DNA of 6,990 bases from an uncultured Opitutia bacterium. Lineage in GTDB: Bacteria > Verrucomicrobiota > Verrucomicrobiia > Opitutales > UBA953. Position 1 is the first letter of the stretch, and the number at the start of each line of letters is the position of its first letter. Below the pieces are notes generated by a model that worked only from the letters and a program-made list of their open reading frames with translations, ran no database searches and was not told where the DNA came from. The translations under genes and the position numbers were made by a program. The stretch is taken from contig CAIPVK010000079.1 in the NCBI GenBank assembly GCA_903868455.1, forward strand, positions 1 through 6,990. The letters run 5' to 3'. Shown here in pieces: positions 1-5,954 of this stretch.

Positions 1-1244
1 CCCAGCGCGCGGCCGGCAACCTGCCCGCGGCCAAGGACGCGCTCGGGCGCGCCGCGACGCTGCTGGACGCCATCGACGCCCAGCCCGAGGTCTCCTTGAG
101 CGGCGAGGGCATCGGCGCGCTGTCGAACCCCTACGCCCTCGTCTACCGAGGCCGGAACCTCGACCGCACCCTCTCCGCGACGCTGCTGGCGCTCTGCCAC
201 CTCGAATCGGGCGAGACGGACAAGGCCCGCGTCGCGCTCACCCGCGCGATGTTCCATGTCGACGACGCCCGGCGCATCGCCGACGCCCGCGCGGCGCTCG
301 CGCGCGAGGAGGAAGGTGCGGCGGCGGGAGAGGACGAGGCCTTCCGGGCCCGGCTGGCGAGCGACGAGGTCCGCGGCGCCCAATCGTCCGCGACCGCCGG
401 CTTCGCCGGCCTCCCCACCTACGCCGGCTTCGTCAACCCCCTCGCCAACTGGCTCCATGGCGTCTTCCTCCTCCACACGGCGGAGGGCCCGGCCGACATC
501 GAGCGCGCCCGCAAGTCGCTCCAGGTCGCGTCCGCGCTTTCCGGCGCAGCGGCGGTCGCGGCGGACCTCGCGCTCGCCGACGCCGGCAAGGGCCGGCCCG
601 ACCCCGGCGCGGGTCGGACCCTCGTCTACGTGCTGCAGGAGACAGGTACGGCGCCCCGCTGGCGCGAGGAGCGCGTGTCGCTGCCCCTCATCTGGGCGGA
701 CCCGGCGGCCCCGATCGTCGGCGTCGCCTTCCCCGCCGTCGCCCCCTCGGGCGGCGACCCCGGCGCGCTCGCCGCCACGGCGGGCGACACCCAGCTGCCC
801 GGGGCGGCCCTCCTGGCGAGCGTCGACGCGATGGTTCTGACGGAGTTCCGCGAGGAATGGCCGGTCTTCCGCAACCGCGCGATCGCCTCGGCCACGGTCA
901 AGGCCATCGCCGCCTACATCGCCAATAAGGCGGCGCAGGAATACGCCCGCCAGAACAGCGACAACACCGGGGCCCAGTTGCTGATGCTCGCGACCCTGGT
1001 CGGGTCCAACCTCTACACCGCCGCGGCCCAGGCGGACCTCCGCCATTGGTCCTCCCTGCCCTCCGCCTACCGCCTCCAGCGCGGCGAGGTCGCGGCGGGC
1101 GCCCGCCTGACGCTGAGCGGCGGTGGCCTGGCCGCCCCGCGCGAGGTGCCCCTTCCCGACGCCAAGGCCGTCCTGGTCACGGTGCGGACCGTCGCTTCCG
1201 GCGTTGCCCCATCCGTCCGCGTCTGCATCCTTCAATCCCGATGA
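1..1244 (+). CDS. COG3014-family envelope protein with TPR-like helices, 5' partial
   Basis: The frame is open from base 3 to the TGA at 1242-1244, giving 413 residues without a start, so the N-terminus lies upstream. A TTG at 96 is not a credible start because the coding pattern continues before it. The N-terminal half is Ala-rich amphipathic helix of TPR type: a Y-R-G-x-x-L-D-R-T-L segment, a helix pair near 150-270, and a second pair near 430-540 (N-P-L-A-N-W-L-H-G). The later part has features I associate with COG3014: a V-Y-V-L-Q-E-T-G strand near 621-650, E-F-R-E-E-W-P followed by a long helix near 843-905, and D-L-R-H-W-S-S-L-P near 1035-1061. The function of this family is not established. 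Family members normally start with a signal peptide or lipobox, which cannot be seen here. The gene overlaps ycfL by four bases and sits upstream of lpoB, suggesting a role in the cell envelope, perhaps with penicillin-binding proteins. The family call rests on remembered motifs, not a search. Confidence 0.74.
   Translation, partial: QRAAGNLPAAKDALGRAATLLDAIDAQPEVSLSGEGIGALSNPYALVYRGRNLDRTLSATLLALCHLESGETDKARVALTRAMFHVDDARRIADARAALAREEEGAAAGEDEAFRARLASDEVRGAQSSATAGFAGLPTYAGFVNPLANWLHGVFLLHTAEGPADIERARKSLQVASALSGAAAVAADLALADAGKGRPDPGAGRTLVYVLQETGTAPRWREERVSLPLIWADPAAPIVGVAFPAVAPSGGDPGALAATAGDTQLPGAALLASVDAMVLTEFREEWPVFRNRAIASATVKAIAAYIANKAAQEYARQNSDNTGAQLLMLATLVGSNLYTAAAQADLRHWSSLPSAYRLQRGEVAAGARLTLSGGGLAAPREVPLPDAKAVLVTVRTVASGVAPSVRVCILQSR
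1225..1239 (+). repeat. Pyrimidine-rich motif before ycfL, echoed before lpoB
   Basis: The 15 bases GCATCCTTCAATCCC directly precede the ycfL start. They recur at 1665-1686 in the ycfL-lpoB gap, split by an eight-base C-rich insertion (GCATCC, then CCTTCAATCCC). Here the bases are also coding for the C-terminus of the upstream gene (C-I-L-Q-S). The match of about 15 bases is seen directly. Whether it is functional as a translation leader is inference. Confidence 0.4.
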
Positions 1245-1660
1245 ACCGCCTCCTCCCCCTCCTCGTCGCCGGCCTGCTCGCTGGCTGCGCCACCTCCTCC
1301 CACCAGGCGACCCAGGTCGTCTCGTCCGACGAGCCCCCCGGCTTCCTCATCGTCGCCACCAATCCCACGCTGGCCGACAGCGCCCGCCCCACCGAGGTCA
1401 AGCTGGGCACCGCGGAGGACGGCGTCTCGACCAAGGTGAGCGTCCTGCTCGCCAACGCCACCCGCTCGGCCCAGCCGCTCAACTGGCGCATCGAGTGGCT
1501 CGACAAGGAAGGCTTCCCCCTGCAGGGCCAAGCCGTCGTCGCCCGCACCGTGACCGTGCCCGCGCTCGGCTACCAGACGATCGTGGCCGTCGCCACTTCG
1601 CCCAAGGCCGCGAAGTTCCGCCTGCAGCTGACCGAGCCCCAGGCCGCCGCCGCCCGCTGA
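1241..1660 (+). CDS. ycfL: YcfL (DUF1425) family lipoprotein
   Basis: A 139-residue protein that starts at an ATG inside the stop of the upstream gene (ATGA, 1241-1244), which implies translational coupling. The start is supported by a lipoprotein signal beginning directly at this Met: M-N-R, a Leu-rich stretch, then the lipobox L-A-G-C with the lipidated Cys at residue 16. The longer frame reaching back to about 1046 is a shadow inside the upstream gene. The mature part has the YcfL pattern: V-S-V-L-L-A-N-A-T near residues 64-72, then N-W-R-I-E-W-L-D-K-E-G-F-P-L, then A-T-S-P-K-A-A-K-F-R-L near the C-terminus. E. coli YcfL is about 125 residues. Its exact role is unknown, but it lies next to lpoB in E. 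coli as here. Residue +2 after the Cys is Ala, so there is no obvious inner-membrane retention signal and outer-membrane anchoring is likely. No Shine-Dalgarno is present; the preceding bases are pyrimidine-rich. Confidence 0.85.
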   Translation: MNRLLPLLVAGLLAGCATSSHQATQVVSSDEPPGFLIVATNPTLADSARPTEVKLGTAEDGVSTKVSVLLANATRSAQPLNWRIEWLDKEGFPLQGQAVVARTVTVPALGYQTIVAVATSPKAAKFRLQLTEPQAAAAR

Positions 1661-1690
1661 CCCCGCATCCTTCCCCCCTTCAATCCCTTC

Positions 1691-1743
1691 ATCCTCCGCA
1701 TCCTCCGTCTCCTCGTAATCCTCCACCTCCTCGCAATCCTCCC
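1691..1743 (+). repeat. CT-rich 9-bp/18-bp tandem repeat leader of lpoB
   Basis: Six 9-bp units run up to the base before the lpoB ATG: ATCCTCCGC, ATCCTCCGT, CTCCTCGTA, ATCCTCCAC, CTCCTCGCA and ATCCTCCC (last one short). Units alternate in two types, so 1700-1717 and 1718-1735 form an 18-bp repeat with 15 of 18 bases identical. The bases at 1722-1729 are CACCTCCT, the same as the usual anti-Shine-Dalgarno end of 16S rRNA. The opposite strand therefore reads as repeated GGAGGAT. The leader holds no Shine-Dalgarno for lpoB. The repeat is seen directly; any role in translation or recombination is speculation. Confidence 0.75.
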
Positions 1744-2337
1744 ATGACCCCCCGCCTCCTCCTCGCCGCCGCCACCCTCGCCCTCCTCGGCTGCGAGACC
1801 CCCGCCACCTACGTCGACCCCAACGCGGGCGCCGGCGTCGTGAGCCTCGACCAGGTGAACATCCAGGACTTCGCCAACGCCGCCGACGGCATGCTGCAGT
1901 CCCTCTACGACTCGCCCGCCTTCAAGGGCGCCAAGGCCAAGGACGGCGGCGCGCCGGTGCTCATGGTCGGCCGCGTGCGCAACGACACCGCCGGCAACTT
2001 CGACACCGACCTGCTCGTCAAGCGCATGACCGTCTCCGTCACCCGCTCGGGCAAGGCCCGCGTGGCCAAGGCCGCCGGCTTCGGCGGAGCCGAGGACGCC
2101 GCCGCCGCGGAGGCCCGCAAGGCCGCCGCCGCCGAGTCCGGCCAGTCGGCCGCCGCCATCATCCCCGACTTCACCCTCTCCGGGAAGATCCTCGAGGTCC
2201 GCGCCCAGGCCGGCTCGACCAAGCAGGTCTCCTACGTCTTCCAGCTCTCGCTGACCGAGGTGAAGACCGGCCTCTCCGTCTGGGAGGAGGAGAAGCAGAT
2301 CACCAAGCAGGGCAAGAAGAACGCCGTCGGTTTCTGA
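1744..2337 (+). CDS. lpoB: LpoB-type penicillin-binding protein activator lipoprotein
   Basis: A 197-residue lipoprotein. The ATG at 1744 is chosen because a lipoprotein signal follows at once, ending in the lipobox L-L-G-C with Cys17; the longer upstream frame is proline/arginine shadow. Family features are V-G-R-V-R-N-D-T at residues 75-82, D-T-D-L-L at 87-91, P-D-F-T-L-S-G-K-I at 141-149, V-S-Y-V-F-Q-L-S-L-T at 162-171, and V-W-E-E-E-K-Q-I-T-K at 179-188. In E. coli, LpoB is anchored in the outer membrane and reaches through peptidoglycan to stimulate PBP1b; a PBP1b-like partner is expected elsewhere in the genome. Two oddities stand out. The stretch between Cys17 and the folded domain (starting about V32-D36) is only some 15-20 residues, much shorter than the E. 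coli linker. An Ala-rich insert lies at 116-138. The gene is 83 bases behind ycfL, has no Shine-Dalgarno, and is followed by an intrinsic terminator. E. coli LpoB is 213 residues. Confidence 0.86.
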   Translation: MTPRLLLAAATLALLGCETPATYVDPNAGAGVVSLDQVNIQDFANAADGMLQSLYDSPAFKGAKAKDGGAPVLMVGRVRNDTAGNFDTDLLVKRMTVSVTRSGKARVAKAAGFGGAEDAAAAEARKAAAAESGQSAAAIIPDFTLSGKILEVRAQAGSTKQVSYVFQLSLTEVKTGLSVWEEEKQITKQGKKNAVGF

Positions 2338-2358
2338 GCGCGTCGCCGACGGGACGAG

Positions 2359-2386
2359 GGCCGGCCCGAAAGAGGCCGGCCTTTTT
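2359..2386 (+). terminator. Intrinsic terminator after lpoB
   Basis: A perfect 8-bp stem GGCCGGCC (2359-2366 and 2374-2381) with the seven-base loop CGAAAGA is followed directly by five T residues. It lies 21 bases after the lpoB stop and closes the COG3014-ycfL-lpoB unit. The next gene therefore probably has its own promoter in the 38 bases that remain. Confidence 0.9.
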
Positions 2387-2424
2387 GTTGCGTGACGCGC
2401 GGAACCGGCAAGGATGCGGGGGCC

Positions 2425-3015
2425 ATGAAGCTCCTCCTCCCCACGCTCGCCCTCGCGGCCGCCGCCGCCCACGCCCAGACCGCCCCCGTCGTCCCCGCCG
2501 CCAAGGCGGGCGAGGTCGGACGAATCTCCCTCGGCTACGTCGACTCCGGCGACGCCGACGGCTTCCGCGTCGGCGTCTCGGCCGGCCTGGTCAAGGACCT
2601 CTTCCTCGCGGCCTCGTTCGCCGACGTCTCCGGCGCGACCGCGGCGACGGATTACCGCGCCTACGACTTCGGCGTCGGCATCCGCCTGCCCTTCGGCGCC
2701 GGCAAGGCCGCGCTCTCGGCCCACATCGGCTCGCTCGACAGCGACGCCCTCGCGCTCAACGGCGACCAGTTCCGCCTGCGCGCCGCCTACGCGATCGAGA
2801 TCGCCAAGGGGCTCGAGGCCGAGCTCAGCCTCACCCACACCTTCAACGACATGGACGCCGCCGGGGTCGACGACCTGACCGCCCCCGCCCTCACCCTGCG
2901 CTACGTGGTGGGCGGCGGCCTCGGCCTCGAGCTCTCGGCCTCGTCCGAGGACACCCTCTCGAACACCGACACGGGCGAGGGCTCCTGGTCGCTCGCCGCC
3001 GTCTACGCCTTCTGA
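2425..3015 (+). CDS. Small outer-membrane beta-barrel protein (paralogue of the one at 5097)
   Basis: A 196-residue secreted protein, not assigned to a named family. The ATG at 2425 is preferred over a GTG at 2392 because it places a classical signal peptide at the N-terminus (M-K-L-L-L-P-T, an Ala-rich core, cleavage likely after A-H-A at residue 17). The GTG would add twelve non-signal residues. A weak AAGGA lies at 2410-2414, ten bases upstream. The mature part consists of short amphipathic strands alternating with polar turns rich in Asp and Gly. It ends in W-S-L-A-A-V-Y-A-F, a terminal Phe with alternating hydrophobics, as in the beta-signal read by BamA. About eight strands fit its size. 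The C-terminal part, about 40 residues (L-T-L-R-Y ... D-T-L ... W-S ... F), matches the protein at 5097-5681, as does the order of the preceding segments. The substrate or role is unknown; it could be a small structural barrel rather than a pore. A terminator hairpin follows. Confidence 0.72.
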   Translation: MKLLLPTLALAAAAAHAQTAPVVPAAKAGEVGRISLGYVDSGDADGFRVGVSAGLVKDLFLAASFADVSGATAATDYRAYDFGVGIRLPFGAGKAALSAHIGSLDSDALALNGDQFRLRAAYAIEIAKGLEAELSLTHTFNDMDAAGVDDLTAPALTLRYVVGGGLGLELSASSEDTLSNTDTGEGSWSLAAVYAF

Positions 3016-3037
3016 GGCGCGGCGACCTCGGCACGAC

Positions 3038-3065
3038 AAAGGGCCCTCCGAACGGAGGGCCCTTT
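3038..3065. terminator. Bidirectional terminator between convergent genes
   Basis: A perfect inverted repeat AAAGGGCCCTCC / GGAGGGCCCTTT (3038-3049 and 3054-3065) of 12 bp encloses the loop GAAC. The A tract at the left and T tract at the right supply a U-rich side for either direction. It lies 22 bases after the stop of the barrel gene and 23 bases from the stop of the convergent protease gene, so it can serve both. Confidence 0.87.
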
Positions 3066-3088
3066 CCTTTGCCCGGCCGAACGGGCGC

Positions 3089-5014
3089 TCAGCGGCTGAT
3101 GGTCGCGCTGGTCGCCGCGTTCTTGGTCGCGTCGTAGGTGTAACCGGAGAGCGAGAGGCCGGTGACCGAGAAGGTCAGGCTGCCCTTGGTGGTCGACGCG
3201 AGCGCGGGGGTGGAAAGGCTGACCTGCCCCTTGCGGTTGGTGACGCCGGAGACATTGCGCGAGACGACGCCCGAGAAGGCGCCGGAGACCGTCGCATTGG
3301 GCACCGGCTTGCCCGTGCCGTCGGTGACGGTGACGGTCGCGACACCGCTCACGCCCTTGCGCGAGCTGACCCAGGCGAGCGAGAGGGACCCGACGCGGAC
3401 GATCTTGGTCGAGACGGGCGGCGCGGCGGACACCGCGATCAGCACGGAGGCCGTGGCGGTGGCGCCGGAATTGTCCGTCACGGTCAGGGTCGCGGTGTAG
3501 TTGCCGGCCGCGCTGTAGGTGTGGGTGGGGGTGGCTAGGATCGAGGTGGCGCCATTGCCGAAGTCCCAGGCGTAGGAGGCCACGATGCCGTCGGGATCAG
3601 ACGACTGGGTGCCGTTGAACTGGACGGCGAGGGGCGCGGTGCCGGAGGTGGGCGTGGTGCCCGCGGTCGAGGCCACGGGAGGCTGGTTGGTCACCTCGAG
3701 GGAGGGCCAGGACCCCTCGAGCAGGTAACGACCGAGCGAGCCGTAGTCGGTGTACGCGGTCTGGGCGTCGCCGGTGCCGACGCCGTCCACCGTCACGGTG
3801 TAGGTGCCGCCGGTGACGGAGGTCGAGAGCGTGGCGCCCATGCCGGAGGCGGTCGAGGTGGCCAGCGCGAGGCCGGAGGCGTCGCGCAGGGTAAGGGAGG
3901 CGCGCAGGTTGGGCGAGGGGACGGCCACCTTGGCGGTGAAGCTCACGGCGCCGGGGCCGGCGGTGAAACTATAGCCGTCGACCTGGGTGGGGCGGGCGAG
4001 GATGCCGCCGGCGGAGGCGCTGGCGCCGGGAAGCGACTGCGTGCCGGGGGCGGCGAGGAGAGGGAGGTAGCCCGAGATCACCGCGAGGTTGTCCTGCGTG
4101 TTGCTGGAGAGGGGGTAGTCGCCCTTGGTCCACTGGGTGACGGCCTTGTAATAGCCGACGCCCATGATCGGGGCCCAATCGGCGTGGCCGGCGTAGTACT
4201 CGGTGCCGTTGGACTGCGAGGAGTGGTAGAGGCCGACGGTATGGCCGACCTCGTGGCTGGCGGCCTCGGCGATGTAGCGGGCGTTGTTGCCAAGCTCCTT
4301 GGGGAAGACGAAGCAGGGCGTGTCGTTGGAGGCCGTGTAGGAGTTGAGGTAGGCGATGCCGCCGGCGCCGGCGCCGAGCCAGTCGTAGCTCGAGCCGCCG
4401 ACCACGACGCGGATGCCCCAGTTGGCGTCGGCCGAGCCGGAATAGGAGAGGGCGGCGGCGCCGGGCTCCTCGGTGGTGACGTCGACGTCGAAGGGCGCGT
4501 AATCCTCGGCCACGCGGCGCCAGATGTCCTGGATGGCCGTGCGCTCGGCGTCGGAGAAGGCGGCGGCGTTGCCATCGGTGTCGAAGGCGGGCGAGACGAT
4601 GTCCGCCCCGGAGGTGAAGCCGCTGTTCCAGGAGGTGCCGCGGGTCACATGGCCGTCGAAATCGAGGAAGATGACGCGCTTGGCGCCGGGGCGGGAGTGG
4701 AGCTTGAAGGTGTCGGCGAAAGGGAAGGTGGCCGTCGCGACGTAGGGGTCGGTCTGCTGCCCGACGGTGGCCTCGGAGACGGGGCCGTGGTTGCAGACGT
4801 AGAGGGGCTTGCCCTTGGCGTCGACGTGCAGGCACGTGTCGCGCTGGCAGGCGGACCGGAACTCGCCCTCCGAGACCTTGGCCTGGGCGGCGGCGGCGCG
4901 CTGGGAGGCGACGGGAAGGTCGCGGGCCGAACGCGACTTGGCCTTCGGGTTCGACTGGGCGGGAAGGGCGGCGGCGAGGACGGCCAACCCGAGGGCGAGG
5001 ATGCGGTGAAGCAT
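3089..5014 (-). CDS. Secreted mosaic zinc metalloprotease with PKD and Ig-like domains
   Basis: A 641-residue exported protein. The start is the ATG at 5014 because a signal peptide follows at once (M-L-H-R-I, Leu/Ala core, cleavage likely after L-P-A near residue 19). Residues 56-77 hold three Cys (56, 61, 74) in a small prodomain-like segment. The catalytic region spans about 110-320 and includes R-V-I-F-L-D-F-D-G-H at 113-122. The zinc site is H254-E-V-G-H258-T-V-G-L-Y-H264: His254, His258 and His264 as ligands, Glu255 as general base. A Met-turn candidate follows at P-I-M-G (Met284). This is the metzincin pattern. Residues about 325-433 look like a PPC-type beta-sandwich, 444-530 a PKD domain (S-D-P-D-G, Y-A-W-D-F-G-N-G, H-T-Y-x-x-A-G-N-Y), and 536-641 an Ig-like (Big-type) domain. 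No C-terminal anchor or sorting motif is visible, so release to the medium or surface association through the beta domains is plausible. The target is unknown; extracellular protein or polymer breakdown is likely. It is divergent from the barrel gene at 5097. Confidence 0.85.
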   Translation of the reverse strand: MLHRILALGLAVLAAALPAQSNPKAKSRSARDLPVASQRAAAAQAKVSEGEFRSACQRDTCLHVDAKGKPLYVCNHGPVSEATVGQQTDPYVATATFPFADTFKLHSRPGAKRVIFLDFDGHVTRGTSWNSGFTSGADIVSPAFDTDGNAAAFSDAERTAIQDIWRRVAEDYAPFDVDVTTEEPGAAALSYSGSADANWGIRVVVGGSSYDWLGAGAGGIAYLNSYTASNDTPCFVFPKELGNNARYIAEAASHEVGHTVGLYHSSQSNGTEYYAGHADWAPIMGVGYYKAVTQWTKGDYPLSSNTQDNLAVISGYLPLLAAPGTQSLPGASASAGGILARPTQVDGYSFTAGPGAVSFTAKVAVPSPNLRASLTLRDASGLALATSTASGMGATLSTSVTGGTYTVTVDGVGTGDAQTAYTDYGSLGRYLLEGSWPSLEVTNQPPVASTAGTTPTSGTAPLAVQFNGTQSSDPDGIVASYAWDFGNGATSILATPTHTYSAAGNYTATLTVTDNSGATATASVLIAVSAAPPVSTKIVRVGSLSLAWVSSRKGVSGVATVTVTDGTGKPVPNATVSGAFSGVVSRNVSGVTNRKGQVSLSTPALASTTKGSLTFSVTGLSLSGYTYDATKNAATSATISR

Positions 5015-5031
5015 GGCTCGAGGCTAGCCAC

Positions 5032-5051
5032 GGCAAGCGTTCTGGCAAGCG
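5032..5051. repeat. Direct repeat in the divergent intergenic region
   Basis: GGCAAGCG occurs at 5032-5039 and again at 5044-5051, a 12-bp period, within the 82-base gap between the divergent protease and barrel genes. It lies 18 bases from the protease start and 45 from the barrel start. It may be a regulator site, or the reverse strand TTGCC may form part of -35 elements; neither is shown by the sequence. A small inverted repeat CGCCCG/CGGGCG (5068-5082) lies next to it. No convincing -10 element was found. Confidence 0.35.
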
Positions 5052-5096
5052 GGTGATTAGGCTTCCTCGCCCGCGGCGGGCGGACAACCTAGGGCC

Positions 5097-5681
5097 ATGC
5101 GCCCCCTGCCCCTAGGTCTCCTCGCCCTCGCCGCCACCCTGCCCTCGCTCGACGCCGCCACCATGGCCCGGCGCACCGTCCAGGAAGGCATGTCCCGGGT
5201 CGGGGCCTCCCATATCTGGCGCGGGGACGACACGGGGATCTCGGTCGACGCCACCCTGGACCTCTACAACCCGCTGATCCTCCGAGCCTACCACACCCGC
5301 ATCGACTTCGACCTGAGCGGGCTCGAGGGCTCGGCTTCCGGCGCCGGCCTAGGCCTGCGCGAGGCCAACGCCACCGGCAAGTACAGCATCAGCTACATCT
5401 GGGGGCGCCACGATGACGGCGTGCTCGCGCAGGACCGCGACAGCCTCGAGATCGCCTACGCCTACGACTTCTCCCCTTCCTGGGAGATGGAGCTCGCCCA
5501 CATCCGCCACGACAACCCCGCGGCGCTCGGCGGCGACCTTAACGCCACAAAGCTGACCTTCCGCTACAACTCGGGCACCGCCTTCAACCTCGACCTCGGC
5601 TGGTCGCGCAAGGACACCCTTGGCGGCACGGAGCGCGGCGGCGACGACACCTGGTCGGCCGGCATCTCCTACCGGTTCTAA
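5097..5681 (+). CDS. Small outer-membrane beta-barrel protein (paralogue of the one at 2425)
   Basis: A 194-residue secreted protein of no named family. It starts at the ATG at 5097 with a signal peptide (M-R-P, Leu/Ala core, cleavage likely after S-L-D-A at residue 20). The mature part is built of alternating strands and ends in W-S-A-G-I-S-Y-R-F, a typical terminal-Phe beta-signal. It aligns along most of its length with the protein at 2425-3015: S-R-V with a following G-D-x-x-G turn at the start, and at the end L-T-F-R-Y, D-T-L, T, G, W-S, Y and F at matching places, about 17 identities over the last 42 residues by eye. Conserved spacing and similar length suggest ancient duplication rather than a recent copy, since the rest is strongly diverged. 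It is transcribed away from the protease and toward the small membrane-protein gene, whose stop lies only 11 bases beyond. No terminator is visible in that gap. Function unknown. Confidence 0.72.
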   Translation: MRPLPLGLLALAATLPSLDAATMARRTVQEGMSRVGASHIWRGDDTGISVDATLDLYNPLILRAYHTRIDFDLSGLEGSASGAGLGLREANATGKYSISYIWGRHDDGVLAQDRDSLEIAYAYDFSPSWEMELAHIRHDNPAALGGDLNATKLTFRYNSGTAFNLDLGWSRKDTLGGTERGGDDTWSAGISYRF

Positions 5682-5692
5682 AACCCCCGCCC

Positions 5693-5902
5693 TCAGGCCC
5701 GCCCGCGGGACGAGAGGAAGATCAGCCAGGCGCCGATGAGGACGCAGCCGGCGGCGACGGCGACCAGCTCGACCGGCGAACCGGCGGCGTGGGCGCCGTC
5801 ATAGGCATCCATCGCCGGGAGCGTCTCGGCCGAAGCGACCCTGGCGCCGACAACGGCAGGCAACACGGAGGAGGCAACGAGGAGCGCGCGGATTCGGCTC
5901 AT
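5693..5902 (-). CDS. Small exported protein with C-terminal membrane helix and basic tail
   Basis: A 69-residue hypothetical protein. The ATG at 5902 is chosen over a TTG at 5974 because it puts a signal peptide at the N-terminus: M-S-R-I-R, a hydrophobic core at 6-20, and likely cleavage after A-S-A at residue 25. Only about 20 residues of polar sequence follow (E-T-L-P-A-M-D-A-Y-D-G). A membrane helix covers about 44-63 (V-E-L ... L-I-F-L) with Cys53 inside it, and the tail is S-S-R-G-R-A. Signal, short linker, helix and Arg tail resemble the tripartite C-terminal sorting signals (PEP-CTERM and relatives), but the P-E-P motif is absent; S-P-V-E-L stands in its place. It could equally be a simple small bitopic membrane protein. 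No Shine-Dalgarno is visible. Codon use (GC-rich third positions) and the clean topology support a real gene, but no family was recognised. It is convergent with the barrel gene at 5097. Confidence 0.55.
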   Translation of the reverse strand: MSRIRALLVASSVLPAVVGARVASAETLPAMDAYDGAHAAGSPVELVAVAAGCVLIGAWLIFLSSRGRA

Positions 5903-5954
5903 GGGTCGTGTAGTATCAGGTGTGGCAGCGGGGTTTTCCAGCCCTTTTGCCGTT

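Noticed and set aside
1123..1743. Upstream in-frame extension of lpoB through ycfL
   Set aside because: The extension is Pro/Arg-rich shadow of ycfL; the lipobox signal begins exactly at the ATG at 1744.
1691..1743. Reading the CT repeat as a CRISPR array or a coding repeat
   Set aside because: Units are only nine bases with no unique spacers, and no supported gene reads through them.
1570..3039. A 489-codon open frame on the minus strand across lpoB and the first barrel gene
   Set aside because: Its product is a Gly/Glu/Val-rich string typical of the antisense of GC-rich genes. It covers two well-supported genes and a terminator, and has no signal or domain.
4184..5056. A 290-codon plus-strand open frame opposite the protease
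   Set aside because: Gly/Val/Ala-rich antisense shadow; the protease on the other strand carries the clear HExxHxxGxxH site and signal peptide.
3969..5087. A 372-codon Arg/Pro-rich open frame on the minus strand inside the protease gene
   Set aside because: Same-strand shadow frame of the metalloprotease; its composition is extreme and it lacks any motif.
5682..5692. A terminator between the convergent barrel and small membrane-protein genes
   Set aside because: The gap is only 11 bases, C-rich, with no stem followed by a T tract.
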